From contig NC_009092.1 in the NCBI RefSeq assembly GCF_000016065.1, positions 2,418,001-2,482,000 on the forward strand: 64,000 bases of DNA. The letters run 5' to 3'. The DNA is from Shewanella loihica PV-4 (GTDB lineage: Bacteria > Pseudomonadota > Gammaproteobacteria > Enterobacterales > Shewanellaceae). The position numbers were made by a program, and so were the translations under genes. Each line of letters starts with the position of its first letter. Positions within the stretch are counted from its first letter, which is position 1. The notes under the pieces are model-generated. The model was not told the DNA's origin and ran no database searches. It saw only the letters and a program-made list of their open reading frames with translations. Below are positions 19,406 to 27,615 of this stretch, one piece after another.

Positions 19406-19756
19406 GTGGATCAGACACAGTTATCACCCATGGCCAAGATATGGCATGTGATTGCCCTGATCCCCGAGGGGAAGGTCAGCTCCTATGGCAAGATAGCCGA
19501 TCTCGCGGGGCTGCCCGGACGGGCACGCTACGTCTCCCGCGCCCTCAAGATGGCGCCCGATACATTGGAGCTTCCCTGGCATAGGGTGATCAACAGCCAA
19601 GGCAAAATAGCCTTTCCCGAGACCAGTCCCTATTTTATCGAGCAGATGCAGAGATTAAGAAGTGAAGCGATAGAAGTGAACCGAGGTAGGGTTAAGCTGT
19701 CCAAGTATGAGTGGCAGCCGGATCTGGCGACCCTAGTGTTTGCATTACCCTTTTAA
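19406..19756 (+). CDS. atl: Alkyltransferase-like protein (Atl/YbaZ), non-catalytic MGMT homologue
   Basis: ATL proteins bind O6-alkylguanine, flip the damaged base and recruit nucleotide excision repair, but cannot accept the alkyl group. The product is 116 aa. It carries the DNA-binding part of the MGMT fold (GKVSSYGKIADLAGLPGRARYVSRAL) and the active-site motif reads PWHRV, with Trp in place of the acceptor Cys of PCHRV. This is the diagnostic change of the ATL group. The start is a GTG at 19406 with GGAG at a good distance. It may be co-transcribed with the DUF3108 gene 24 bp downstream. Confidence 0.93.
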   Translation: MDQTQLSPMAKIWHVIALIPEGKVSSYGKIADLAGLPGRARYVSRALKMAPDTLELPWHRVINSQGKIAFPETSPYFIEQMQRLRSEAIEVNRGRVKLSKYEWQPDLATLVFALPF

Positions 19757-19780
19757 CCTTTAGTTACCCGGGAGAAGGCC

Positions 19781-20596
19781 TTGTCGATATTCAAATCCGC
19801 ATTCATGATTTCATCTTTCTGTGCCATTGCCCTTACCGCACAGGCCGATGAATACCCCTTGACCCCCCACACGGCCGAGTATCAGGTGAACTACGGCAGC
19901 ATAGAGTTGGGTAAGGCGCGCTATCAACTGCCGGCACCTCAGGGCAACTTGTACCAATATCGTTTCGACAGCGACGTCAGCCTCTTGATGCTGTGGGATA
20001 AACGCACCGTCATCAGCACCTTCAGCAAGGAGGGTGAGCAGCTTATTCCCATGCGTTTCACCCATAACCGCAGCGGCACCGGCTCCGACTATCAAGAGCA
20101 ATCCGCCTATGTGCTGGATCAGAAACTGGTGCACAGCCGCTACAAGGATGAGCGGGCAAAGTTTCCCTATACCCCGGATCTCTTCGACCCCTTGATGGTT
20201 CAGTTGCAGTTTAGGCTAGATATCATGAAGGGCAGCAATAAGCTGCACTACAAGATGCTCAAGAGCGGCGAGATCGATGAGTATGACTTTAAGGTGGTCG
20301 GTAAGGAGCGCATGGTGATCTCCAGCGGCACCTATGAGACGGTCAAGATAGAGGTGGTGCGGGACAACGACAAACGCCAAACCTTTTTCTGGATGTCACC
20401 CGAGCTCGGCTATCTGCCCGTCAGGCTCACCCACTTCGAGAAAGGCAGCAAGCAGCTGGATATCACCCTGCTTAATTATCAGTACAGCGAGCCGACCATG
20501 GCACAAACCAGCGAGCAGACCAATAAACAGGCGAATCAACAGACAGGTGAACAGGCCAAGGCCCTCGTAGACAGACAAAACCAATCTCAGCCGTAA
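19781..20596 (+). CDS. Exported DUF3108 family protein
   Basis: This is a 271-aa protein with a signal peptide (ISSFCAIALTAQA, cleavage after about residue 22). The DUF3108 type is suggested by TPHTAEYQVNYGSIELGKARYQL, then LLMLWDKRTVISTFSKEGEQLIPMRF, and the C-terminal TFFWMSPELGYLPVRLTHFEKGS. The predicted structure is a periplasmic or outer-membrane-associated beta protein. The role is unknown. The TTG start at 19781 has a GGAGAAGG ribosome binding site. The last 40 residues are Gln/Thr-rich and encoded by 12-bp repeats (20510-20557). The 12-bp motifs resemble those in the gap at 19039-19098, on the far side of the alkyltransferase-like gene. A terminator follows. Confidence 0.82.
   Translation: MSIFKSAFMISSFCAIALTAQADEYPLTPHTAEYQVNYGSIELGKARYQLPAPQGNLYQYRFDSDVSLLMLWDKRTVISTFSKEGEQLIPMRFTHNRSGTGSDYQEQSAYVLDQKLVHSRYKDERAKFPYTPDLFDPLMVQLQFRLDIMKGSNKLHYKMLKSGEIDEYDFKVVGKERMVISSGTYETVKIEVVRDNDKRQTFFWMSPELGYLPVRLTHFEKGSKQLDITLLNYQYSEPTMAQTSEQTNKQANQQTGEQAKALVDRQNQSQP
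20510..20557. repeat. Four 12-bp degenerate units in the DUF3108 gene tail
   Basis: AGCGAGCAGACC, AATAAACAGGCG, AATCAACAGACA, GGTGAACAGGCC. The first unit is nearly the same as AGCGAGCAGATA at 19063-19074 in the preceding gap between genes. Confidence 0.75.
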
Positions 20597-20675
20597 AAGT
20601 CGGCAATAGATTTAGTTTATTGTCTGAATAACTCGCACATTCTGCACAGAAGATTAGCGTTACCAACATCAGCAT

Positions 20676-20706
20676 AAAAAGGGGCCTTAGGCCCCTTCTC
20701 TTTCTC
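20676..20706 (+). terminator. Intrinsic terminator after the DUF3108 gene
   Basis: Stem AAGGGGCC / GGCCCCTT with loop TTA, preceded by A residues and followed by a pyrimidine-rich stretch (TCTCTTTCT). Confidence 0.85.
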
Positions 20707-20730
20707 CACAGTTTACAACTAACCGTTTGC

Positions 20731-20834
20731 TTGACTTAAGCCTTTTAACCTAAGCTCGCTTGGCTTCAGCTCTATTGACTTTAGCTCGCTTGGCTTCTGC
20801 TCTCTTGACTTCAGCTCTCTTGGCTTCAGCCTTC
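20731..20834. repeat. 15-bp degenerate tandem repeat running into the end of yafJ
   Basis: Five in-register units start at 20760, 20775, 20790, 20805 and 20820 (TTGGCTTCAGCTCTA, TTGACTTTAGCTCGC, TTGGCTTCTGCTCTC, TTGACTTCAGCTCTC, TTGGCTTCAGCCTTC). Two weaker units precede them. The last unit contains the stop codon of the minus-strand amidotransferase gene. Confidence 0.88.
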
Positions 20835-21611
20835 TTGAGTTAAAACTAGCTCGCCCCGGGCGAACAGTTTCCACTCTCCGGGCTTCAGAATATGCCAGTC
20901 TTCGTTATCGGTCAGCGGCCTGGTCGCGATCACGGTGACGATATCGTTGGGCGTGGTCTCCTTGTCGAAATCGATCACCACGTCGGTATCGATAAGCTTG
21001 GCCTTACCAAAGGGGGCCCGGCGGGTAATGTGGCACAAGTTATTGCTGCAATAGCTCATCAGGTGTTCGCCGTCGCTCAAGATCATGTTAAACACCCCAA
21101 GGGCGCGGATCTCATCGGCCAAGGTGGCGATAAACCTATAAACGGGCAGCAGATCCGCCGGCGCCTGATCGCCGAAGCGCTCCACCACCTTCTCTAAAAT
21201 CCAGCAAAACGCCAGTTCGCTGTCGGTGTCACCCACAGGCTGATAACGGCGCACCGCAAATTTTTGCTGATAATCGCTGAGCTGACCATTATGGGCATAG
21301 GTCCAGTAGCGTCCCCATAACTCACGGGTAAAGGGATGGGTATTTTCCAGTGATACGCAGCCGCGATTGGCCTGGCGGATATGACTGACCACCACTTCAC
21401 TCTTGATGGGGTAAGATTTGATCAACTGCGCCACATGAGACTCGCTGCTGGGGCAGGCATCCTTGAAGGTGCGGCTGCCCTTACCTTCATAGAAGGTGAT
21501 CCCCCAACCATCCACATGGGGACCTGTAACGCCACCACGCTCTGCCAGCCCGGTAAAACTAAACACGATATCCGTGGGCACATTGGCACTCATGGCCAGC
21601 AACTCACACAT
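20826..21611 (-). CDS. yafJ: Class II glutamine amidotransferase (YafJ-like)
   Basis: The protein has an N-terminal nucleophile (Ntn) amidotransferase fold and is 261 aa. After Met removal the product begins with Cys (MCELLAMSANVP), the catalytic nucleophile. Further motifs are GWGITFYEG, VVSHIRQANRGCVSLENTHPF and YAHNGQL, which hold the glutamine-binding residues. There is no synthase domain, so the acceptor is unknown, as for YafJ in E. coli. Its role is therefore limited to predicted glutamine hydrolysis. The gene stands alone on the minus strand, divergent from fadE, and its last codons come from a 15-bp repeat tract. Confidence 0.9.
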   Translation of the reverse strand: MCELLAMSANVPTDIVFSFTGLAERGGVTGPHVDGWGITFYEGKGSRTFKDACPSSESHVAQLIKSYPIKSEVVVSHIRQANRGCVSLENTHPFTRELWGRYWTYAHNGQLSDYQQKFAVRRYQPVGDTDSELAFCWILEKVVERFGDQAPADLLPVYRFIATLADEIRALGVFNMILSDGEHLMSYCSNNLCHITRRAPFGKAKLIDTDVVIDFDKETTPNDIVTVIATRPLTDNEDWHILKPGEWKLFARGELVLTQEG

Positions 21612-21698
21612 AAACAGACACCTTAACTCTAAATTGCTTATCTTATTTAATTCTAACGACTTGACCCAATTTGTGGAATCCTCACCTCAACAAAAAAG

Positions 21699-21715
21699 TT
21701 AAACAATTGTTTGAA
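21699..21715. promoter_or_regulatory. Candidate PsrA-type operator upstream of fadE
   Basis: TTAAACAATTGTTTGAA is an imperfect palindrome that fits the PsrA pattern (AAAC, short spacer, GTTTG), known for fatty acid catabolism genes in some gammaproteobacteria. It lies 136 bp before the fadE start. The regulator is an inference. Confidence 0.5.
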
Positions 21716-21759
21716 AAATACTTGTATAAAACCCGCCATAGGGTTAGATTTTATGCGAC

Positions 21760-21776
21760 ACAGGTCTGACCAGCAT
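21760..21776. promoter_or_regulatory. Candidate FadR operator upstream of fadE
   Basis: ACAGGTCTGACCAGCAT contains GGTCTGACC and differs from the FadR core CTGGTCTGACCAG at one position. It lies 75 bp before the fadE start, a usual place for repression. Confidence 0.6.
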
Positions 21777-21851
21777 CTATAATTGTGATTATGGTCATAT
21801 AAAAAATGCTGACATAGAGCAGCTTTCGGTCGCTATTGAAGGAGAATTACC

Positions 21852-24299
21852 GTGACTAGCTTACTTTGGATTTTTGTGATGCTCTTTGCGTTAGGCGCCT
21901 TAGCCTACCTTAGAGTATCCCTGCTGACCTCGACCATCATCGCGGCTATCGTGATGGCACTGGGTACAGCAACTGCGAGCATTTCCCCCCTTGCCTGGCT
22001 GGTCTTTCTGGCCATCACCCTACCGCTTAACATAGGCGCCTTCAGAAAAAGCGTGATCACTCGTCCGCTGCTGAAACTCTATAAAGGGATCATGCCGGAG
22101 ATGTCTTCCACCGAAAAAGAAGCGATCGAAGCCGGTACCACTTGGTGGGAAGCGGATCTCTTTGCCGGTAAGCCTAACTGGAAGAAGCTGCATAACTACC
22201 CTGTCGCCCGTCTGACCGCCGAAGAGCAGGCCTTTATCGAGGGACCGGTTGAGGAAGTGTGTAAGATGCTCAACCAGCATCAGGTTTCTCATCAGCTCGG
22301 CGATCTGCCAGAGTCTATCTGGCAATACCTCAAAGACAACGGCTTCTTCGCCATGATCATCAAGAAGAAGTACGGCGGCCTGGAATTCTCTGCCTATGCC
22401 CAGTCTCGCGTACTGCAAAAGCTGGCGGGCGTCTCTAGCGAGCTGGCCTCAACGGTTGGCGTGCCTAACTCTCTCGGTCCCGGCGAGTTGCTACAACACT
22501 ATGGTACCCCGGCGCAGCAAGATCATTATCTGCCTCGCCTGGCCAAAGGCCTGGAAGTTCCCTGTTTCGCCCTCACCAGCCCTGAAGCGGGTTCGGATGC
22601 CGGCGCCATCCCTGACTTTGGTATCGTCTGTAAAGGCCAATGGCAAGGCGAAGAAGTGCTGGGGATGAAACTGACCTGGAACAAACGCTATATCACCCTG
22701 GCGCCGGTTGCGACCGTGCTGGGTCTGGCGTTTAAGCTGCAAGATCCCGACAAACTGCTGGGTGACAAGGAAGAGCTGGGCATCACCTGTGCCCTGATCC
22801 CAACGGATGTGCCCGGCGTCGAAACCGGTCGCCGTCACTTCCCGCTGAACTGTATGTTCCAAAATGGTCCGACACGCGGTAACGAAGTGTTCGTTCCACT
22901 AGACTTTATCATAGGTGGTCCAGAGATGGCCGGTCAGGGCTGGCGCATGCTGGTCGAATGTCTCTCTGTTGGACGCGGCATCACACTACCTTCTAACTCA
23001 GCCGGCGGAATCAAAACCGCGGCGGTGGCCACAGGCGCCTACGCCCGCATTCGTCGTCAGTTCAAGCTACCTATCGGTAAGCTAGAAGGGATCGAAGAGC
23101 CAATGGCACGCATTGGCGGCAACGCCTATCTGATGGATGCGGTCACAACCCTGACCACCACAGGTATCGATCTTGGCGAGAAGCCTTCGGTGATCTCGGC
23201 CATCGTTAAGTATCACCTGACCGACAGAATGCAGAAATGCGTCATTGACGCCATGGACATTCACGGTGGTAAGGGCGTGTGTCTGGGCGAGAACAACTAC
23301 CTGGGCCGAGGCTATCAGGCGGCGCCTATCGCCATTACCGTTGAAGGGGCTAACATTCTGACCCGCTCTATGATCATCTATGGTCAAGGGGCGATCCGTT
23401 GCCATCCCTACGTACTGGCCGAAATGGAAGCGGCGTTTGATCCTGACATGCACAAGTCACTGAATGACTTCGACTCAGCCCTGTTCGGCCATATCGGCTT
23501 CACCACCAGCAACCTGGTGCGTAGCTTCTGGCTGGGCTTGACCTCGAGCTACTTCTCAAACAGCCCGTACAAGGACAAGACTAAGCGTTACTATCAGCAC
23601 ATGAACCGCTTCAGTGCCAACCTGGCCCTGCTATCGGATCTGGCCATGGCAACCCTTGGTGGCGGCCTCAAGCGTAAAGAGCGCGTCTCCGCCCGTCTTG
23701 GCGATCTGCTAAGTCAATTGTATTTGGCCTCGGCGACCCTGAAGCGCTATCAGGACGAAGGCCGTCAGAGTGAAGATCTTGTGCTGGTACAGTGGGCGGT
23801 TGAAGATGCCCTCTACAAGTTGCAAGACTCGCTGGACGATCTGCTCAACAACTTCCCGATGGGACTGGGCCGCGTGCTAAGAGTCATCCTCTTCCCATTT
23901 GGTCGTCCACTTAAGCGTCCAAGCGATGTGCTGGATCATAAGGTGGCTAAGATCATGCAAACCCCTTGTGCCAGCCGTGATCGCCTGGGTAAAGGCCAGT
24001 TCTGGACACCGTCTCCATTCAACGCCGTCGGTATTCAGGAGCAGACCTTTAAAGACATTCTGGCCTGTGAACCGCTGCACGATAAGATCTGCAAGGCAAC
24101 CGGTAAACGCCACCCCTTCATGTGGCTGGATAAGCTAGCCGCAGAGGGTAAGGCACTGGGGATCTTGAGCGATGAGGAAGTAGCACTGCTCGAGCGCGCC
24201 GAAATTGGCCGCATGAAGTCAATCAATGTCGATGACTTCGACCCAGCCGAGCTCAGAGCCCAGACGCTAGACGATGAGACACAACATCAGGCCGCCTGA
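21852..24299 (+). CDS. fadE: Acyl-CoA dehydrogenase FadE
   Basis: FadE is the FAD-dependent enzyme that introduces the trans-2 double bond in the first step of fatty acid beta-oxidation. It is 815 aa, the long form found in gammaproteobacteria. The N-terminal stretch [19 protein letters not shown] is hydrophobic and suggests membrane association. In the dehydrogenase core I see [19 protein letters not shown] and [19 protein letters not shown] for substrate and flavin binding, and [25 protein letters not shown] near the active site. The C-terminal third (about 500-815) is the FadE-specific extension. The start is a GTG at 21852 with AAGGAGAATTACC in front. FadR- and PsrA-like sites precede it and a strong terminator follows. 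Confidence 0.96.
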   Translation: MTSLLWIFVMLFALGALAYLRVSLLTSTIIAAIVMALGTATASISPLAWLVFLAITLPLNIGAFRKSVITRPLLKLYKGIMPEMSSTEKEAIEAGTTWWEADLFAGKPNWKKLHNYPVARLTAEEQAFIEGPVEEVCKMLNQHQVSHQLGDLPESIWQYLKDNGFFAMIIKKKYGGLEFSAYAQSRVLQKLAGVSSELASTVGVPNSLGPGELLQHYGTPAQQDHYLPRLAKGLEVPCFALTSPEAGSDAGAIPDFGIVCKGQWQGEEVLGMKLTWNKRYITLAPVATVLGLAFKLQDPDKLLGDKEELGITCALIPTDVPGVETGRRHFPLNCMFQNGPTRGNEVFVPLDFIIGGPEMAGQGWRMLVECLSVGRGITLPSNSAGGIKTAAVATGAYARIRRQFKLPIGKLEGIEEPMARIGGNAYLMDAVTTLTTTGIDLGEKPSVISAIVKYHLTDRMQKCVIDAMDIHGGKGVCLGENNYLGRGYQAAPIAITVEGANILTRSMIIYGQGAIRCHPYVLAEMEAAFDPDMHKSLNDFDSALFGHIGFTTSNLVRSFWLGLTSSYFSNSPYKDKTKRYYQHMNRFSANLALLSDLAMATLGGGLKRKERVSARLGDLLSQLYLASATLKRYQDEGRQSEDLVLVQWAVEDALYKLQDSLDDLLNNFPMGLGRVLRVILFPFGRPLKRPSDVLDHKVAKIMQTPCASRDRLGKGQFWTPSPFNAVGIQEQTFKDILACEPLHDKICKATGKRHPFMWLDKLAAEGKALGILSDEEVALLERAEIGRMKSINVDDFDPAELRAQTLDDETQHQAA

Positions 24300-24323
24300 A
24301 CTCGAGGCAATAACTGATCCGTA

Positions 24324-24351
24324 AAAAAAGGAGGCAATCGCCTCCTTTTTT
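24324..24351 (+). terminator. Intrinsic terminator of fadE
   Basis: A-run, stem AAAGGAGGC / GCCTCCTTT with loop AATC, then a T-run. The symmetric form also allows termination of the convergent antiporter gene. Confidence 0.92.
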
Positions 24352-24405
24352 ATCTCCTAAAACTGCCAACACAATTATTCAAAGGTAAAGATTAACGCTA
24401 AAACA

Positions 24406-26337
24406 TTAACCTGCCGCTTTCTCGTCTGCCGTCACAGCTGATGGCACCTGACTGCCTTTACTCTCCTGACTCCCATCAACTGACGTAGAAGGCACACATT
24501 CACCGTCTTCAAGGGACGCTGCCGCCTTCTTCTCATCGGCCAGCAACGCCTCATTGAGCGCCTCCTCGGATAACAAGCTGATAAGCTCTATGCCCACAGG
24601 TAAGTCATCCACCGCCTGGATGATAAGCTTCACCTTACCCTCTTGCAGATAGATGAGCGGCAAGGCGCCTTCACCGTAACGCTGCTTAAAATCGGCGAAG
24701 CTAAAGTTCTCCGTCAGGCTGGTACTCTTGATCTTACCACCCTTGGCGATGGTGCTGGCGAGCCTTGCATAAGTAACATTGTCACCAAACAGGCATAGAC
24801 GCTCCAAATAGGACTCGGACAACTGATGGCGGGCGCTGTTACCCTCACCGCTTCCCAGGCCAAACACCTTATTCTTGCCGAGAATATCTTGAAAATGAAA
24901 AGTCACCAGCGGATTGAGCTGACGATAGGGAGACAAGACCAGTAGGCGGCCCAATCCCGTCATATCCAGCGCGTTATCGGCATGCTCTGAGGCCGGGTTA
25001 CCAAAATACACGGGAATATTATCCATCCGCGATAGACGTATATTATCCCAGTTGTTATCTGCCAAGACCACAGACACATTCTTCTGGAGTAGTACCTTAG
25101 CCAGCTCCCTGGCGAACTTAGAGGCGCCAAAAATCAGCAGCCCCTGAGCGGAACCCGCCTTAACCCCTAAGAAACGAGCCCAGGCCCCGGCCGTGAGGCT
25201 CTGAGACACCACTGTACCTATGATGATCAAAAACACCAGCGGCACTATCTTGTCGGCACCCGCCACCTCGAGGCGCTCAAGTTTGATGGCAAACAGCGAA
25301 GACACCGCCGCCGCGACTATCCCCCGCGGGGCCACCCAGCTGAGAAACCATTTATCGGCGCGAGGCAGCGAGGTACCCACGGCGCAGCACCAGACACTTA
25401 AGGGTCTGGCGATAAACATCACCACCAGCAAAAGCGCCAGTCCCTGCCATCCCAGTTGCATTAGCGCGGTAGAGTCCAACCTGGCCGCCAACAGAATAAA
25501 TAGGCCCGAGATGAAGAGTACGGTGAGCGTCTCCTTAAATTCGATGATCTCACCAATATCCACGCCGCGCATGTTCGCCAGCCAGATCCCCATCACGGTC
25601 ACGGTAAGCAGGCCAGACTCTTCCTGCAGCAGGTTAGACGCCACGAATGCCCCCAGCATGATGGTGAGCACAGCGGTATTCTTAAGATAATGCGGCACCC
25701 AGGCGCGGCGCAGCATCACCCCTATGCCGTAACCAAACAGGACGCCAAGCCCCAGGCCTACACCCAGCATGGAAAACAGCGACAGCAACACATGACTGGC
25801 GGGCTCCGCGGCCACAGTTAGATATTCAAATACTAAGACGGCCAGCAAGGCGCCTATGGGGTCGATCACTATCCCTTCCCAGCGCAAAATACTGGCCAAT
25901 TGGGATTTGGGTTTGATGCTGCGCAGCATAGGCACGATCACCGTTGGGCCGGTCACCACCACCAGCGCGCCAAACAACATGGCCAGCTCCCAAGAGAACC
26001 CCATGATGAAGTGCGTCGCTACACCGATACAGATCCAGGTGACTAAGGTGCCGAGCGACACCAGATGGGTCACCATGCGGCCATGTTCGCGGATCTCGGA
26101 GAAATTGAGCGTGAGCGCGCCCTCAAACAGGATCACCGCCACCCCGAGTGAGATCACAGGAAATAGCAGATCGCCAAAAATGGCATCGGGATCCAGCAAA
26201 TTAAAAACCGGCCCCACCAACAGACCACAGAGCAGCAAGGGGAGAATCGCCGGCAGTCGCAGCCGCCAACCAAGCCACTGACACACGATTGACAAGATCC
26301 CCACTAACCCCAACATGGCCGTGATCTTTTCTACCAT
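24406..26337 (-). CDS. CPA1-type Na+(K+)/H+ antiporter with C-terminal nucleotide-binding-like domain
   Basis: Predicted to exchange cations for protons across the inner membrane. The protein is 643 aa. About 12 hydrophobic helices fill residues 1-400, with the family core VILFEGALTLNFSEI, VVVTGPTVIVPMLRSIKP and EGIVIDPIGALLAVLVFE, where the Asp of the DP pair is the likely ion-binding residue. From about 400 on there is a Rossmann-like TrkA-N-type domain (GLLIFGASKFARELAKVLLQKNVSVVLAD) and then a TrkA-C-like end. The combination is common in marine gammaproteobacteria, where ion specificity is usually unknown. The acidic tail is not conserved. The start ATG at 26337 agrees with the first membrane helix. 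Confidence 0.9.
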   Translation of the reverse strand: MVEKITAMLGLVGILSIVCQWLGWRLRLPAILPLLLCGLLVGPVFNLLDPDAIFGDLLFPVISLGVAVILFEGALTLNFSEIREHGRMVTHLVSLGTLVTWICIGVATHFIMGFSWELAMLFGALVVVTGPTVIVPMLRSIKPKSQLASILRWEGIVIDPIGALLAVLVFEYLTVAAEPASHVLLSLFSMLGVGLGLGVLFGYGIGVMLRRAWVPHYLKNTAVLTIMLGAFVASNLLQEESGLLTVTVMGIWLANMRGVDIGEIIEFKETLTVLFISGLFILLAARLDSTALMQLGWQGLALLLVVMFIARPLSVWCCAVGTSLPRADKWFLSWVAPRGIVAAAVSSLFAIKLERLEVAGADKIVPLVFLIIIGTVVSQSLTAGAWARFLGVKAGSAQGLLIFGASKFARELAKVLLQKNVSVVLADNNWDNIRLSRMDNIPVYFGNPASEHADNALDMTGLGRLLVLSPYRQLNPLVTFHFQDILGKNKVFGLGSGEGNSARHQLSESYLERLCLFGDNVTYARLASTIAKGGKIKSTSLTENFSFADFKQRYGEGALPLIYLQEGKVKLIIQAVDDLPVGIELISLLSEEALNEALLADEKKAAASLEDGECVPSTSVDGSQESKGSQVPSAVTADEKAAG

Positions 26338-26567
26338 TATTTTTATCCTTAATGCGCTAAGGCTGACTCGCCCCAGTAACTAGCATGAGTATAGCCAAGA
26401 CGGGCAACTAAATAGCACGCCTACTTTCCCTTTGCTTGCAAGATAACACTGTCAGCTCAAATGTATAGGACAACTAGAAGCGAAAAGGCAGTTTGGAGAG
26501 TCTGCTCGTTACGGAAACAAGATATTGGAAAGATTGATAGTCCCTTCACCATTGAGGCCTAAATCTT
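26338..26567. other. Region before the antiporter gene and beyond the decayed tRNA array
   Basis: These 230 bp must contain the antiporter promoter on the minus strand. I see no ORF, no clear -35/-10 pair and no strong hairpin. Confidence 0.5.
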
Positions 26568-26658
26568 GTCGGAGAGTTGGACAGGACTCGAAATTGCGCT
26601 CTCCGGTATGACATGCCGCCATGGTTTCAAAAGAGCTAACCAACTGAGCTACCGCGCC
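26568..26658 (-). pseudogene. tRNA-Asp-like pseudogene, most diverged copy
   Basis: About 91 nt reading GCGCGGTAGCTCAGTTGGTTAG at the start. The extra TCTTTTGAAACCATGGCGG block lies before a GTC-containing loop, and a T-arm-like TTTCGAGTC follows. It lacks a 3' CCA and the acceptor ends do not pair (GGCGCGG versus AACTCTC). No terminator of the array type follows it. Confidence 0.7.
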
Positions 26659-26716
26659 CACCCTAGAGTTCTTTTATCTTCGACTGAATTCATCACAAAG
26701 GAAAACAGATACAAAA

Positions 26717-26742
26717 AAGCCCCGTCATTGCTGACGAGGCTT
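26717..26742 (-). terminator. Terminator following a tRNA-Asp-like pseudogene
   Basis: On the minus strand, a GCCTCGTCA / TGACGGGGC hairpin with a T-run. It is a copy of the unit that follows the other array members. Confidence 0.75.
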
Positions 26743-26751
26743 AAATGTTGT

Positions 26752-26839
26752 TGGCGGAGCAAACGGGACTTAAGCCCTCGTCACCGTCGTAACAGCCCGC
26801 CATGCTTTCAAAAGCGCTAACCAACTGAACTACCGCGCC
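26752..26839 (-). pseudogene. tRNA-Asp-like pseudogene
   Basis: An 88-nt copy of the tRNA-Asp pattern that keeps TAGTTCAGTTGGTTAG and the 3' CTCCGCCA. It carries the insert CGCTTTTGAAAGCATGGCGG between D-arm and anticodon and a damaged T-arm (GGGCTTAAGTCCC instead of GGGTTCGAGTCCC). It is followed by its own hairpin terminator at 26717-26742. Confidence 0.8.
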
Positions 26840-26897
26840 TACCCTAAAACCCTGGCAATATGGGACTTATGTAAATCAAAGAAAAACAGATACAAAA

Positions 26898-26923
26898 AAG
26901 CCCCGTCATTGCTGACGGGGCTT
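26898..26923 (-). terminator. Terminator following a tRNA-Asp-like pseudogene (perfect stem)
   Basis: GCCCCGTCA / TGACGGGGC pairs fully, followed by six T residues on the minus strand. Confidence 0.85.
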
Positions 26924-26932
26924 CTATGTAGT

Positions 26933-27020
26933 TGGCGGAGCAAACGGTACTTAAGCCCTCGTCACCGTCGTAACAGGCCGCCATGCTTTCAAAAGAGCTA
27001 ACCAACTGAACTACCGCGCC
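26933..27020 (-). pseudogene. tRNA-Asp-like pseudogene
   Basis: Another 88-nt copy with the same insert, here TCTTTTGAAAGCATGGCGG, and the damaged T-arm GGGCTTAAGTACC. The 3' CCA is kept. The terminator hairpin that follows (26898-26923) is perfectly paired. Confidence 0.8.
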
Positions 27021-27078
27021 TACCCTAAAACCCTGGCAATATGGGACTTATGCAAATTAAAGAAAAACAGATACAAAA

Positions 27079-27104
27079 AAGCCCCGTCATTGCTGACGAG
27101 GCTT
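27079..27104 (-). terminator. Terminator following the chimeric tRNA pseudogene
   Basis: Same hairpin type (GCCTCGTCA / TGACGGGGC) with a T-run on the minus strand, 10 bp after the CCA end. Confidence 0.8.
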
Positions 27105-27113
27105 CGATGTAGT

Positions 27114-27202
27114 TGGCGGAGCGGACGGGACTCGAACCCGCGACCCCCGGCGTGACAGGCCGCCATGCTTTCAAAAGCGCTAACCAACTGAACTACAGCT
27201 CT
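27114..27202 (-). pseudogene. Chimeric tRNA-Asp pseudogene with intact 3' half
   Basis: 89 nt. The 3' half from the anticodon (CTGTCAC) through the T-arm to CCGCTCCGCCA is identical to the functional tRNA-Asp. The 5' part has AGAGCTG in place of GGAGCGG and carries the CGCTTTTGAAAGCATGGC insert, so the acceptor stem and anticodon arm cannot form normally. Confidence 0.85.
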
Positions 27203-27260
27203 TATCCTAAAACCCTGGCAATATGGGACTTATGCAAATTAAAGAAAAACAGATACAAAA

Positions 27261-27286
27261 AAGCCCCGTCATTACTGACGAGGCTT
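27261..27286 (-). terminator. Terminator of the functional tRNA-Asp operon
   Basis: The hairpin AAGCCTCGTCAGTAATGACGGGGCTT followed by a T-run on the minus strand lies 9 bp beyond the CCA of the second intact tRNA. The operon should end here. Confidence 0.88.
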
Positions 27287-27295
27287 CGATGTAGT

Positions 27296-27372
27296 TGGCG
27301 GAGCGGACGGGACTCGAACCCGCGACCCCCGGCGTGACAGGCCGGTATTCTAACCAACTGAACTACCGCTCC
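27296..27372 (-). tRNA. tRNA-Asp (GTC), second copy
   Basis: 77 nt including an encoded CCA. Acceptor GGAGCGG / CCGCTCC, anticodon arm CCGGC-CTGTCAC-GCCGG with GTC, and T-arm GCGGG-TTCGAGT-CCCGT are all intact. It is identical to the copy at 27422-27498. Confidence 0.97.
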
Positions 27373-27421
27373 TAAACTCGGATAAAACGCCTTGGCATTT
27401 TATCAAAATTAGGTACTTGAC

Positions 27422-27498
27422 TGGCGGAGCGGACGGGACTCGAACCCGCGACCCCCGGCGTGACAGGCCGGTATTCTAACCAACTGAACTACCGCTCC
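27422..27498 (-). tRNA. tRNA-Asp (GTC), first copy
   Basis: 77 nt with encoded CCA and a complete cloverleaf, anticodon GTC. It lies directly behind a strong promoter and is followed after 49 bp by an identical copy. The spacer can form a GATAAAATGCC / GGCGTTTTATC hairpin that may guide processing. Confidence 0.97.
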
Positions 27499-27515
27499 AC
27501 ATCAAGTTGCGAAGG

Positions 27516-27544
27516 ATAATACTTAGGCCACCTAGTCCCGTCAA
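27516..27544 (-). promoter_or_regulatory. Sigma-70 promoter of the tRNA-Asp genes
   Basis: On the minus strand TTGACG (27544-27539) and TATTAT (27521-27516) are separated by exactly 17 bp. The -10 ends 17 bp before the first tRNA nucleotide. Confidence 0.85.
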
Positions 27545-27615
27545 TAACTTTTTTCCTGAAACAAACTAATCAGTTAAAAATTCGCCAACCAAGCCAGATT
27601 ATTCAATAAAAGCGG

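Noticed and set aside
19406..19756. Active methylguanine-DNA methyltransferase
   Set aside because: The acceptor cysteine of PCHRV is replaced by tryptophan (PWHRV).
26566..27337. Short plus-strand ORFs with repeated RTGLEPATPG-like sequence
   Set aside because: They are translations of the antisense of tRNA-Asp copies, a well-known artefact.
26568..27498. Regularly spaced repeats that could suggest a CRISPR array
   Set aside because: The unit is about 180 bp, and the repeated part folds as tRNA-Asp with its terminator. No cas gene is near.
27296..27498. tRNA-associated integration site of a mobile element
   Set aside because: No integrase, no direct repeat of the tRNA 3' end with foreign genes between, and the neighbours are core genes on both sides.
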